Shown: piece by piece, positions 1 to 7,836 of the stretch
How positions within the stretch are numbered: position 1 is the first letter of the stretch
Layout of the letters: each line of letters begins with the position of its first letter
Assembly (NCBI RefSeq): GCF_902859935.1
Contig: NZ_CADIKI010000004.1
Location: 248,001 to 312,000, forward strand
DNA from: Paraburkholderia fynbosensis
GTDB taxonomy: Bacteria > Pseudomonadota > Gammaproteobacteria > Burkholderiales > Burkholderiaceae
Direction: 5' to 3'
Length of the DNA: 64,000 bases
Position numbers and translations under genes: made by a program
The notes under the pieces: generated by a model
Databases searched by the model: none
Told to the model about the DNA's origin: nothing
What the model saw: the letters and a program-made list of their open reading frames with translations, nothing else

Positions 1-89
1 TTGGCTTCACAAACGGCTTCTATTCGACAGATTGAAAAGCACCGGTCCGGCACAAACTAGCGCCGTGCCATTCGCGCCAGGAGCCTGCG

Positions 90-380
90 ATGTCTTCCCG
101 CCACGACAAAGATCACCCGTTCGAAGCCGGCTTGCCGGAGCAGGCCGTGCCCGAATCGAACTGCCCGCCGCCGGGTCGGGACGCTGCGATGCACGAGTTG
201 CAACGTGCGTCGGAGACCGTGTTGCGCCTTGCCACGCAAACGCACGCCGCCGTCGCCCGTAGCGACATGGCCGGCGCGGAAATCGCGCGCACGTCGCTTG
301 AACGGCAACTGACGCTGACCACGCGCATGATCGGCGGGCTTCTGTTCGGCAGCAGCGACGATCAGCCTACGACGCACTGA
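90..380 (+). CDS. Hypothetical small soluble protein (96 aa)
   Basis: I do not recognise a family. The ATG is preceded by AGGAG at about 80-84, a good ribosome binding site. The first 35 residues are polar and Pro-rich. A predicted amphipathic helical stretch follows (HELQRASETVLRLATQTH, then ARTSLERQLTLTTRMIGG), and the tail is acidic to neutral (SSDDQPTTH). There is no signal peptide or membrane segment. The next small gene starts 54 nt downstream on the same strand, so the two may be cotranscribed. Third-position G/C use matches the neighbours, which supports coding. Confidence 0.55.
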   Translation: MSSRHDKDHPFEAGLPEQAVPESNCPPPGRDAAMHELQRASETVLRLATQTHAAVARSDMAGAEIARTSLERQLTLTTRMIGGLLFGSSDDQPTTH

Positions 381-434
381 GTGGCCGGCAGCCACGGCGA
401 CATCAATCACAGTCTCGAACCTCTGAAAACTGAA

Positions 435-578
435 ATGAGCGTTTTAACGGTAATTCTCTGCATCTGGGCCACGCTCGCTTTCTGCGCGATCCTTTTTATC
501 CGTGGCGCCAGCGCGCGCATCAAGCGTCCGGCGAAAACGCCGCAACGCCGTGCATCGCGCTATTCGATCGCGGAGTAA
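435..578 (+). CDS. Small single-pass membrane protein (47 aa)
   Basis: Short protein beginning MSVLTVILCIW, with one hydrophobic segment at about residues 4-22 and then a basic tail rich in Arg and Lys. This is the pattern of a small inner-membrane protein with a cytoplasmic C terminus. An in-frame GTG at 381, directly after the stop of the upstream gene, would add 18 residues. I prefer the ATG because the hydrophobic segment then sits at the N terminus, but neither start has a strong ribosome binding site. Function unknown. Confidence 0.45.
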   Translation: MSVLTVILCIWATLAFCAILFIRGASARIKRPAKTPQRRASRYSIAE

Positions 579-683
579 CGGCGACCCAATGCTGCCGCCG
601 CGGCGCAAGCCGGCGAGGTAACATGAAGTGCGCCAGCGCCCATGCTGGATTGCACTGACGGTACCTTCAGCGGAGGTTGTCGC

Positions 684-911
684 ATGGACACGCATTCGAT
701 TCTGGGCATGATGCACGCCGAAGAGGCTTTGCTGGTCTCCGTCGTGCGATCGTTGCCCGCGGACATCAAACGCAAGATCGCCAACGATTTCCATGAGCAG
801 GTTCAACTCGCGGAAACCTCGCATCTGAATCCGACCAGCGATCGCGAAGCCAGCGACGCGTTCAAGGCCCATCTCAGACGGCTGTCGAACATGCTGGCTT
901 CGTTGTCTTGA
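684..911 (+). CDS. Hypothetical protein (75 aa)
   Basis: The start at 684 is chosen because GGAGG lies about 8 nt upstream; an in-frame ATG at 642 lacks one. The protein opens MDTHSILGMMHAEEALL and is helical and charged, with alternating hydrophobic positions (VRSLPADIKRKIANDF; FKAHLRRLSNML). There is no signal peptide or membrane span. I do not recognise the family. It is the third of three short same-strand genes. Confidence 0.5.
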   Translation: MDTHSILGMMHAEEALLVSVVRSLPADIKRKIANDFHEQVQLAETSHLNPTSDREASDAFKAHLRRLSNMLASLS

Positions 912-1272
912 GAGAAGACGGCGGCGCGGAATTCCTCGATGCGGTGCGTCTCCGAAACAAGCCCGTGCGGCTGTCGAACAGCCGCTCGTGCCTCGTATTT
1001 CGATTCGCCCCCTGAAAAAAGCGGTAAACGCGAGCGCGGGGGCAATCCGCGCTGTCTCCACTGACGCGCCGCAATGCATGCCCAATGCACGCGCAGCCGC
1101 CAACTCCCTAGCCCCTGTTTATTGGGGGCAGCTTAATCCTCGCTTAAGAAAGCATCCCTAGGCTTGCCACCAACCTTATGCAGCGCCTCATGCAGTGACT
1201 GGGGGCGCTGATCAATAAACCCACCAGCATGTGCGTGTCGTCGGCGCACCGCCGGTCGACCGCTTTTAGTCA
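912..1272. other. Intergenic, 361 bp, with one short hairpin
   Basis: No convincing gene. A small GC hairpin (GCCCC at 1111-1115 with GGGGC at 1125-1129) could end transcription of the small upstream genes, but it has no T tract. The promoter of the M23 peptidase gene must lie in the last 150 bp; no clear consensus was seen. Confidence 0.4.
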
Positions 1273-2268
1273 ATGCCCCTATCTGTAGCTCGTGTCCTGC
1301 CCGGACGGGCCGGCAAAATCATCGTTGTCTGTGCGATCAGCTCCGTGTGCGCGGCCTATCTGCTGAGCCACGATCACACTGCTCGCACCGAGGACCCCGA
1401 CGTCTCTCTGGTGAGCAAGGACTCGGCGAAACCTGCCGCCGCCTCACCCGCTGTGCCTGCCGCAACCAGCCCCCCCGCGACGAAGCCGCCCGCTTTCACC
1501 GTCAAGCATGCTTCGATCGAACACAGCTTCGCGGCCGCCGCGAAAGCCATGGGTGTCGATCCCGCCACCACGGCGATTCTTACGCGCGCATTCCGTGGCG
1601 AACTCAACTTTTCTCGCGATCTGCGATCCGGCGACAGCGTGAGCGCGGTGTTCGACGAAAGCGGCGACGGTGCTGCGGAGAGCGAGCCGCTCGCGGTTCG
1701 CATCGTTCGTGGCGGGACCACGCACGACGTGTTCCTGCACAAGGATCTTCGGGGCAAGCCCTTTTATTATTCCAAAGACGGCGCGAGCACCAGGCCTTCG
1801 TTCGAGCGCTATCCGTTGGAATTCACGCGGGTGTCGTCGGGCTTTTCGTTGCATCGACTCGATCCGGTACTGCATCGCTGGCAAAGTCATGACGGTGTCG
1901 ACCTCGCCGCACCGGCAGGCACCCCCGTTCATGCAACGGCGCGCGGTGTGGTTCGCTTCATCGGCCGGCAGACCGGCTATGGAAAAGTGGTCGTCATTCA
2001 GAATCCGCCGCCGTATTCGACTACGTTCGCTCATCTGTCGCGCTTTGCGAAAGGCTTGCGTCGCGGCAGCCGGGTCAGTCGCGATCAGGTGATCGGCTAT
2101 GTCGGCGAAACGGGTTGGGCGACCGGTCCGCATCTGCACTATGAAGTGCACGTGAACAACGTCCCACGCGATCCGCTGACCGTCGAGTTGCCGCCGAAGA
2201 CACCGCTTCGCGCCGACGAGATGCCGCAGTTCAAGGCACGCGTCGCGGAATTGACGGCACTCCTGTGA
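1273..2268 (+). CDS. M23 family metallopeptidase (murein endopeptidase-like)
   Basis: Predicted zinc peptidase that cuts peptidoglycan cross-links in the periplasm. Residues 1-12 are basic, residues 14-32 form a membrane anchor or uncleaved signal, and residues 45-75 are a Pro/Ala linker. Residues 80-180 look like the OapA/Csd3-type N-terminal domain seen in MepM-like enzymes (RSGDSVSAVFDESGDG). The M23 domain covers about 185-300. Zinc ligands are visible as HxxxD (H206, D210) and HLH (H287, H289). All key residues are present, so it should be active. There is no lipobox. It is transcribed alone. The ATG at 1273 has no clear ribosome binding site, so the exact start is uncertain. Confidence 0.88.
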   Translation: MPLSVARVLPGRAGKIIVVCAISSVCAAYLLSHDHTARTEDPDVSLVSKDSAKPAAASPAVPAATSPPATKPPAFTVKHASIEHSFAAAAKAMGVDPATTAILTRAFRGELNFSRDLRSGDSVSAVFDESGDGAAESEPLAVRIVRGGTTHDVFLHKDLRGKPFYYSKDGASTRPSFERYPLEFTRVSSGFSLHRLDPVLHRWQSHDGVDLAAPAGTPVHATARGVVRFIGRQTGYGKVVVIQNPPPYSTTFAHLSRFAKGLRRGSRVSRDQVIGYVGETGWATGPHLHYEVHVNNVPRDPLTVELPPKTPLRADEMPQFKARVAELTALL

Positions 2269-3126
2269 GCCGGCGCGGGCCGCGACGACGCAATCCTCCG
2301 AGAGCGCAGCGACGGCGTCTCAGCTTTGCGACATGTGGGTCAGGGCTGCATAACCACTAGTTTCATCACTCAAACACCGATATGTCTGATCGAAGCGTTC
2401 GGCAAACCATTGTCAGCCGGTACGGTTACGGGTTTTCCATCGGTGGCTAGATCGCGTGCCCGATTCGTGCGGAAGCGTTGCCACCCAAACGGCCAGCGTT
2501 GCAATTCCGACTCATTGCGTGCCGTGAAGCAGGCATCAGCACGGAAACCGAATCACACGACGTTGTCCAGCAAGGCTTTGAGGTCTCGTGGCATAGCTGT
2601 TGCAATAAGCGAATCACAAAGCAAAACACGCTGCAGCCGGAGATACAAAGCAGTACCACGCAGTGAACAAATGCCGGCAGCAGCAAATGTCTTCGTGGAT
2701 CGCGTTCGGGGAAATCGACGCATCTCACGGGGTGCGGCGGGGCCAACAAAAATACGGATGTCAATAAAACAACGACGCCGGTGGCCGATACGGCATGTAT
2801 CGACCGCCCGCGATCGTGACGACGTGTGACGCGGGGGCCTCGCCACTTTTTTCGTCCAGAGCGTGCGAGCGCCACGGACCCGAGCGTGAGTCGGACGGAA
2901 GATTGCTGAAACTGCGATGCCGTTCGATACCCATCGGGCCCGACGTCGACATGACCCTTCGCATTCGTACCACCAAAGCCCACGCGAACCGAACGCTTGC
3001 GTACCACCCGGCGGGCTGCGAAGATCGCATTAAAGCCCTGTCATCCTCGGCTTTGCGTCGAGCCGCGCCACGCCGGCCAGCTGCACGGCGAGGCGCCTCT
3101 GATACACCGTGGTCACGGGGAGTCCC
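2269..3126. other. Gene-poor 0.86-kb stretch
   Basis: Several open frames cross this stretch on both strands, but none shows recognisable motifs, the local codon bias or a ribosome binding site. Base composition is more mixed than in the flanking genes. It may be decayed coding DNA or a long spacer. Confidence 0.4.
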
Positions 3127-3993
3127 ATGTTTGCGTCAAGTCCGTTTTCCGGCCTGCTGCACCACGCGAGCCTCTGGCTGCAAGCGTACGCGCTCGTGCT
3201 GGTCATGATGGGCGTGGGGGCGTTGCTGGAGCGGCGCTGGCCCGCCACGCTGCTGCAGTCGCGCGCGGGGCAGCGACTGAATATGGCCTATGCGGGTTTG
3301 TATCTGGCGCTCGTGGAGGCGGTGAAGCCGTTGGCTGCGGCAGCGAGCGTCGCAATCGTGAACGCGCTCGGCGGCGGCATGGTCGTGCTGGTGTCGCGGG
3401 GATGGGGTGCGCTGGCGTCGTTCGTGATCGTGCTGCTGACCATCGATCTGCTCGAATACGCATTCCACCGCCTGCAGCACACCTGGCCCGTGCTGTGGAA
3501 GCTGCATTCGCTGCACCATAGCGCGGTCGATTTCAACGTCACGGTGACGTTGCGGCATCACTGGTCTGAAGCGCTGATCAGGGGCTGTCTGCTGTATCCG
3601 CTGGTCGGTGTGCTGTTCAGGGTCGAGCCGTGGATCGCCGGGGCGACTTCCGTCGTATTCATGTTCGGCAATTATTTTGCGCATCTGAATCTGCGCGTGG
3701 ATCTTGGCCGCTACGTCACGTGGATCAACAATCCGCAATATCACCGCTTGCATCACTCGACCCGCGCCGAGCATTTCGATCACAATTTCACGCAACTGTT
3801 GCCGCTGTGGGACCACCTGTTCGGCACGCTGTGGGTGCCGGCGAAACACGAGTGGCCCGCCACCGGTCTCGACGACGGCACGCAGCCGCACTCGCTGCTC
3901 GGCGCGATCAGCTGGCCGCTGGGCGTGCACGTCGGGCGCGCGCTTGCGCTCGAGCGCGAGCCGCTCGCGCTGCTGGACAAGGAAACGAAGTGA
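3127..3993 (+). CDS. Sterol desaturase / fatty acid hydroxylase family protein
   Basis: Integral membrane di-iron oxygenase of the fatty acid hydroxylase superfamily, which hydroxylates or desaturates lipids at the membrane. The His clusters that bind two irons are visible: HRLQH at 114-118, HSLHH at 127-131, H186 in the fourth membrane region, and HRLHH at 206-210. About four hydrophobic segments lie at 15-35, 55-80, 95-113 and 155-185. The ATG at 3127 is preferred; an in-frame GTG at 3109 would add six residues without improving the fit. The substrate is unknown. The convergent MFS gene ends 33 bp downstream. Confidence 0.85.
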   Translation: MFASSPFSGLLHHASLWLQAYALVLVMMGVGALLERRWPATLLQSRAGQRLNMAYAGLYLALVEAVKPLAAAASVAIVNALGGGMVVLVSRGWGALASFVIVLLTIDLLEYAFHRLQHTWPVLWKLHSLHHSAVDFNVTVTLRHHWSEALIRGCLLYPLVGVLFRVEPWIAGATSVVFMFGNYFAHLNLRVDLGRYVTWINNPQYHRLHHSTRAEHFDHNFTQLLPLWDHLFGTLWVPAKHEWPATGLDDGTQPHSLLGAISWPLGVHVGRALALEREPLALLDKETK

Positions 3994-4026
3994 CGGTGCC
4001 GAGCGCGCGGAGATCGGGCCGCTGAA

Positions 4027-5202
4027 TCAGGCGAGCCGCGCGCTGCGCACCGCCTTGCCACCGAGCAGGCAAACGATCGCCGTCGCCATCACGAGCACGC
4101 ACAACGCCACGCGCAAGCCGAGCACGCCTGCGCCGAGGCCGATCAACGGCGGTCCGACCAGGAAGCCGGCATAGCCAGCGGTAGCCGCCATCGACACACC
4201 CGTCGCTGGCGTCACGGTCGAGCGGCCCGCCGCGCTGAAAATCACCGGAACGATATTCGCGAGGCCGACGCCGGCCATCGCAAAGCCCACGCATGCGGTC
4301 AGCACGCTCGGCAGACTCAGCACCAGCGCGAGTCCCGCCACCGCAACGAGCCCGCCAAGCGCGACGACCCGGCTCGAACCGAAACGGCGCACCGACACAT
4401 CGCCGACGATGCGGCAGGCCGCCATCGAAAACGCAAACGCGGAATAGCCGATGGCGGCGACGCTCGCCTCCTGATTCAGGGTCGAGCGCAAGTACACCGC
4501 GCTCCAGTCGGCGACCGCGCCTTCCACGAGCATGCACAGAAACGCGAGCATCGCCAGTTTCATCACGCCGCCGCTCGGCCACGCGAATCCACTGGATGCC
4601 ACGGCCGCGCGCGGACCGAGGTCGCGCAACGCCAGCGTCGCCGCGCTGACGATCAGCACGGCAATGAACACGTCCGGCGCGAGCAGTCCGCCGATCACAC
4701 CGACGCTGCCTTTCTGCAACATCGCACCCGTCGCCGCGCCGAGCAGTCCGCCCGCACTCCAGGCGGCGTGAAACGATGACATGATCGGCGCGCGCCACTG
4801 CGTTTCGATGGTGCTGGCGTGGCCGTTCATCGACACGTCGAGCGCGCCGTTCGCCGCGCCGAGCGCGAACAGGACGAGACACAGCACGGCCAGGCTGGGC
4901 GCGAACGCGGGCAGCGGCAACGCGATGACGAACGCCGCGCCGAGCAGCGCGGTCGCGCGGCCGCTGCCGAAGCGCGGCGCGAGTTGTCCGGCCAATGGCA
5001 TGGCGACGATGGCGCCCAGCGCAAACGCGAACAGCGCGATACCGAGCGACGTGTCGCTGAGCGCGAGACTTTCCTTGATGCGCGGCACTTCGACGGCCCA
5101 CGCGCCGATGCCGAAGCCGTTGGCGAGAAACACGCCGACGGTCGCAATGCGCTCCTTGAGCGGCTTGACGTGGTTCACCTGAGCGTTGGCGAGTGCGTTC
5201 AT
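4027..5202 (-). CDS. MFS transporter
   Basis: Twelve-helix major facilitator (391 aa) of the inner membrane, resembling YbjJ-like or sugar-type MFS proteins. The N-terminal half has the family glycine-rich pattern (NGFGIGAWAVEVPRIKE) and loops with RFGSGRA and RRFGSSR, equivalents of the MFS motif between helices 2-3 and 8-9. The start at 5202 overlaps the stop of the upstream DeoR gene by four bases (ATGA), so the two are translationally coupled. The regulator therefore probably controls this transporter, and the substrate may be a sugar or polyol. This is inference from context only. Confidence 0.85.
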   Translation of the reverse strand: MNALANAQVNHVKPLKERIATVGVFLANGFGIGAWAVEVPRIKESLALSDTSLGIALFAFALGAIVAMPLAGQLAPRFGSGRATALLGAAFVIALPLPAFAPSLAVLCLVLFALGAANGALDVSMNGHASTIETQWRAPIMSSFHAAWSAGGLLGAATGAMLQKGSVGVIGGLLAPDVFIAVLIVSAATLALRDLGPRAAVASSGFAWPSGGVMKLAMLAFLCMLVEGAVADWSAVYLRSTLNQEASVAAIGYSAFAFSMAACRIVGDVSVRRFGSSRVVALGGLVAVAGLALVLSLPSVLTACVGFAMAGVGLANIVPVIFSAAGRSTVTPATGVSMAATAGYAGFLVGPPLIGLGAGVLGLRVALCVLVMATAIVCLLGGKAVRSARLA

Positions 5203-5993
5203 GAGCGGGCCACCATCACGTTGTCGCAGACCGCTTCGAGACTCGTGAGTCGCGCGGGCGGCACGTCGGCTTCGACGAACAGATAGTCGATGGCCGCGGC
5301 CGGCGCCACCGAAAAGGGCGCGGCGGTCATCAGCTTCTCCGAGGTCAGCGCGATGGCGATCTGGCCGCTTGCTTTCACCATCGCCCGTTTGAGTTCGGCA
5401 TCTTCGGCATCGAATGCGGCGACGCCTTCGTCGGGATCGAGCGCGCAGGCGCCGAGAAAGCACAGGTCGGCGCGGACTTGCTGGATCTGCAGCAACGCGG
5501 TCGCGCCGAGCGCGCCCGCCGCGCCGCGCGTCATGCGCCCGCCGACCAGGATCACGTCGAAGCCCGGGCGGGTCAGCAGACGGCTGCACGCCTCGGGCGA
5601 ATTGGTCACGACGGTCAGGTCCGCGTTGTCGGGCAGGGCCGCAGCGATCGCGACATTGGTCGAGCCGGCGTCGAGCAGAATGATCTGCTTCGGGCGCACG
5701 ATCGAGGCCGCCGCGCTCGCGAGGCGCGCCTTTCGGTCCACGGCTTCGCTCATGCGAACGGCGGCAGGCTTATCGGCGGGCGAGATCAGCAAAGCGCCGC
5801 CGTAGACGCGCTTGCAATGTCCCTGTTCGGCCAGATCACGCAGATGCCGCCGCACCGTGTGCTCCGAGGTCTGAAGTTCGGCGGCAAGCGCGGCCGCCAG
5901 CACGCGTCCGTGCGTGCGCAGCCGCTCCAGAATCACCTGTTCGCGCTGCTCGGGCAGCAATCCGTTTAGGGCTTCTTCACGCGTTCGCTGCAT
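5199..5993 (-). CDS. DeoR/GlpR family transcriptional regulator
   Basis: 264-aa repressor-type regulator. The N-terminal DeoR winged helix-turn-helix covers about residues 15-70 (REQVILERLR, then SEHTVRRHLRDLAEQG). The DeoR C-terminal sugar-phosphate sensor domain covers about 90-250, with the family motif LLDAGSTNVAIA and later VVTNSPEA and LVGGRM. Proteins of this family usually sense phosphorylated sugars and repress an adjacent catabolic or transport gene. It is first in a two-gene operon with the MFS transporter (ATGA overlap). GGTGG precedes the ATG. The AT-rich 60 bp upstream (6000-6060) is the likely promoter and operator. Confidence 0.9.
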   Translation of the reverse strand: MQRTREEALNGLLPEQREQVILERLRTHGRVLAAALAAELQTSEHTVRRHLRDLAEQGHCKRVYGGALLISPADKPAAVRMSEAVDRKARLASAAASIVRPKQIILLDAGSTNVAIAAALPDNADLTVVTNSPEACSRLLTRPGFDVILVGGRMTRGAAGALGATALLQIQQVRADLCFLGACALDPDEGVAAFDAEDAELKRAMVKASGQIAIALTSEKLMTAAPFSVAPAAAIDYLFVEADVPPARLTSLEAVCDNVMVARS

Positions 5994-6219
5994 TTGTCCA
6001 CCTTGCTGTTTGGCTTGAATCGATCATAAACGAGCAAAATATAGCGTAAATGTGCGATGTGTGCAACGCTGTTTAGAAAAGGCGAGAAAGTCCATGAGGA
6101 GCGGAGCCGCCGCGCGAAGGGGGGCTGCCAGGAGAATGCGCCGCCTGGCACGGCAAGACCACGGATGCTGCCACGGCCCGAGCGGATCGAAGTACGCGTC
6201 GGTAAGGCGGCTAGTTCGT

Positions 6220-7752
6220 CTAGCCGCGGGTCAAACGCCGCGAAGTCCGGGCAAAAAACATCCAGTCGAGCACCCACACCGCGACAAGCGTCGCGCCCAT
6301 CAGCGGAAAAACGATGCCGAGCAGAACGAGGCCGGTTTTCCAGCCGCGCATCGGCGGCGCGCCGCGTTCGCGCGATGGCGCGCCGAGCGTGCGCTGCGGC
6401 CGCCGCATCCACCACATCACGCAGCCCGTCACGGCCATCGCCGCGAGGCCGAGCGAAATCGCGGCGCACAGAATCTGATTGGCGAGCCCGAAGTAGCGGC
6501 CCATATGCAGCGATGTCCCGTACGACACGGCCTTCGATACCGCGCCATAGTCGCTGTAACGGATGTCCTTCAGCACCGCGCCGCTGTATTGGTCGATGTA
6601 CAGCGTGCGCTCGTTCTTCGGATCGTCGGGAAAGTACGAGACCGTGTACACGCCGGTCGCGGACGTCGGCAGCACGATGCTGTAGCCGTCCTTCACGCCG
6701 AGCGACGCGGCGATTTCGACGATGCGCCCGAGCGTTAGTGATTGCGGCGCGTCGGCGTCCGCGCCGTCATGGGTGACGGCGGAGGACGGCACGCGCGTGT
6801 TGCCGACCGCCCAGGGAGTGAGCGGCAGAGGCAGGTCGTCCATCACCATGCCGGGCATCGAGTCCGCGCCGGACGAGTGGCCGCCGTGTTCGTCGCGTGC
6901 GTCTCGTGTGGAGTTAGCTTCGCCTCCCGCAGGCCTATTCATCGACGAGTCTCGCTCGCGCCGCGCGCCCGGCAGCGCGGAGCGCAACGGCAAGCCGCCC
7001 CACGAACCCGGCGGCGCGCCGAGATTCGCCGCTGTCGCGAGCGCTTTAAACTGCTTGCCCCACGAACCCGACCAGGGCAGACCCGTCAACACGAATGCGA
7101 GCGCGCCGAGCGCGAGCCAGATGCCCATCACGGCATGCAGGTTCCTCCACAGTGCGCGCCCTTTGAGCGTGAAGCGCGGCAGCAACGTTGCGCGGGCGGT
7201 GGTTTTCTCGCGCGGCCACCAGAGCGCGACGCCGGTGCCGATCATCACCAGCGTCCAGCATGCGGCGAACTCCATCAGCAGTTCGCCGGGTTTGCCGAGC
7301 AACAGCTTGCGATGCAGCATCCGGTCTACCTGCATGAAGCGCCGCTCGACGCTCAAGGTCCCCAGCACTTCGCCGTTGTACGGATTCAGATAGACGCTCT
7401 CCTTGTTGCCGTCGGCGAGACGGAAGACGTACTCGGCGCTGCGGCGCGGATCGCTCGCCATGACGGCGGTCACCGCGCTCGAGCCAGGCGGCATTGCCGC
7501 GCGGGCCTTCGCAAGTAGCGCGTTGTCGGGCAGCCGGGGCGTCGCCTGCGATTCGACCATCAGCCGATGGCGATATAGCAGCGGCTCGATTTGCGGCTGG
7601 AAGCAATACAGCGTGCCGGTGATCGCGAGCACGACCAGAAACGGCATCACGAAGAGGCCGGCGTAGAAGTGCCAGCGCCAGAGTGTTCGATAGCCGGGAT
7701 TCGTGGCGCCGGTGGCGGGGCTGATGCGTTGAGCGGCGGTAGTGGTGGACAT
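6220..7752 (-). CDS. PepSY-associated TM helix protein with a Met/His-rich insert
   Basis: Integral membrane protein (510 aa) of the PepSY_TM family, often beside TonB receptors and thought to act in ferric or other metal-complex reduction. Membrane segments lie at about 30-52, 160-180, 205-225 and two near the C terminus. A conserved HFYAGLFVMPF motif starts helix 1. Residues 288-306 carry an extra His/Met-rich loop (EHGGH then DSMPGMVMDD) that resembles copper-binding stretches. The start at 7752 is chosen because GAGG precedes it; an in-frame ATG at 7770 lacks one. It lies 84 bp downstream of the TonB receptor on the same strand and is probably in one operon with it. Confidence 0.85.
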   Translation of the reverse strand: MSTTTAAQRISPATGATNPGYRTLWRWHFYAGLFVMPFLVVLAITGTLYCFQPQIEPLLYRHRLMVESQATPRLPDNALLAKARAAMPPGSSAVTAVMASDPRRSAEYVFRLADGNKESVYLNPYNGEVLGTLSVERRFMQVDRMLHRKLLLGKPGELLMEFAACWTLVMIGTGVALWWPREKTTARATLLPRFTLKGRALWRNLHAVMGIWLALGALAFVLTGLPWSGSWGKQFKALATAANLGAPPGSWGGLPLRSALPGARRERDSSMNRPAGGEANSTRDARDEHGGHSSGADSMPGMVMDDLPLPLTPWAVGNTRVPSSAVTHDGADADAPQSLTLGRIVEIAASLGVKDGYSIVLPTSATGVYTVSYFPDDPKNERTLYIDQYSGAVLKDIRYSDYGAVSKAVSYGTSLHMGRYFGLANQILCAAISLGLAAMAVTGCVMWWMRRPQRTLGAPSRERGAPPMRGWKTGLVLLGIVFPLMGATLVAVWVLDWMFFARTSRRLTRG

Positions 7753-7836
7753 GCAATCCTCGTCAGGCATGAATGGGTCGGTCGGCTTGCGCTCGTGAGG
7801 CGCTCATGTCGAGCGCCCGCAGGCGCCCGCAAGCGC

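Noticed and set aside
1..89. First 89 bp of the window
   Set aside because: Too short to show the preceding gene; no reading frame or RNA feature could be supported.
2326..3007. Overlapping frames in the 2.3-3.1 kb gap
   Set aside because: No motif, start context or codon bias similar to neighbours on either strand.
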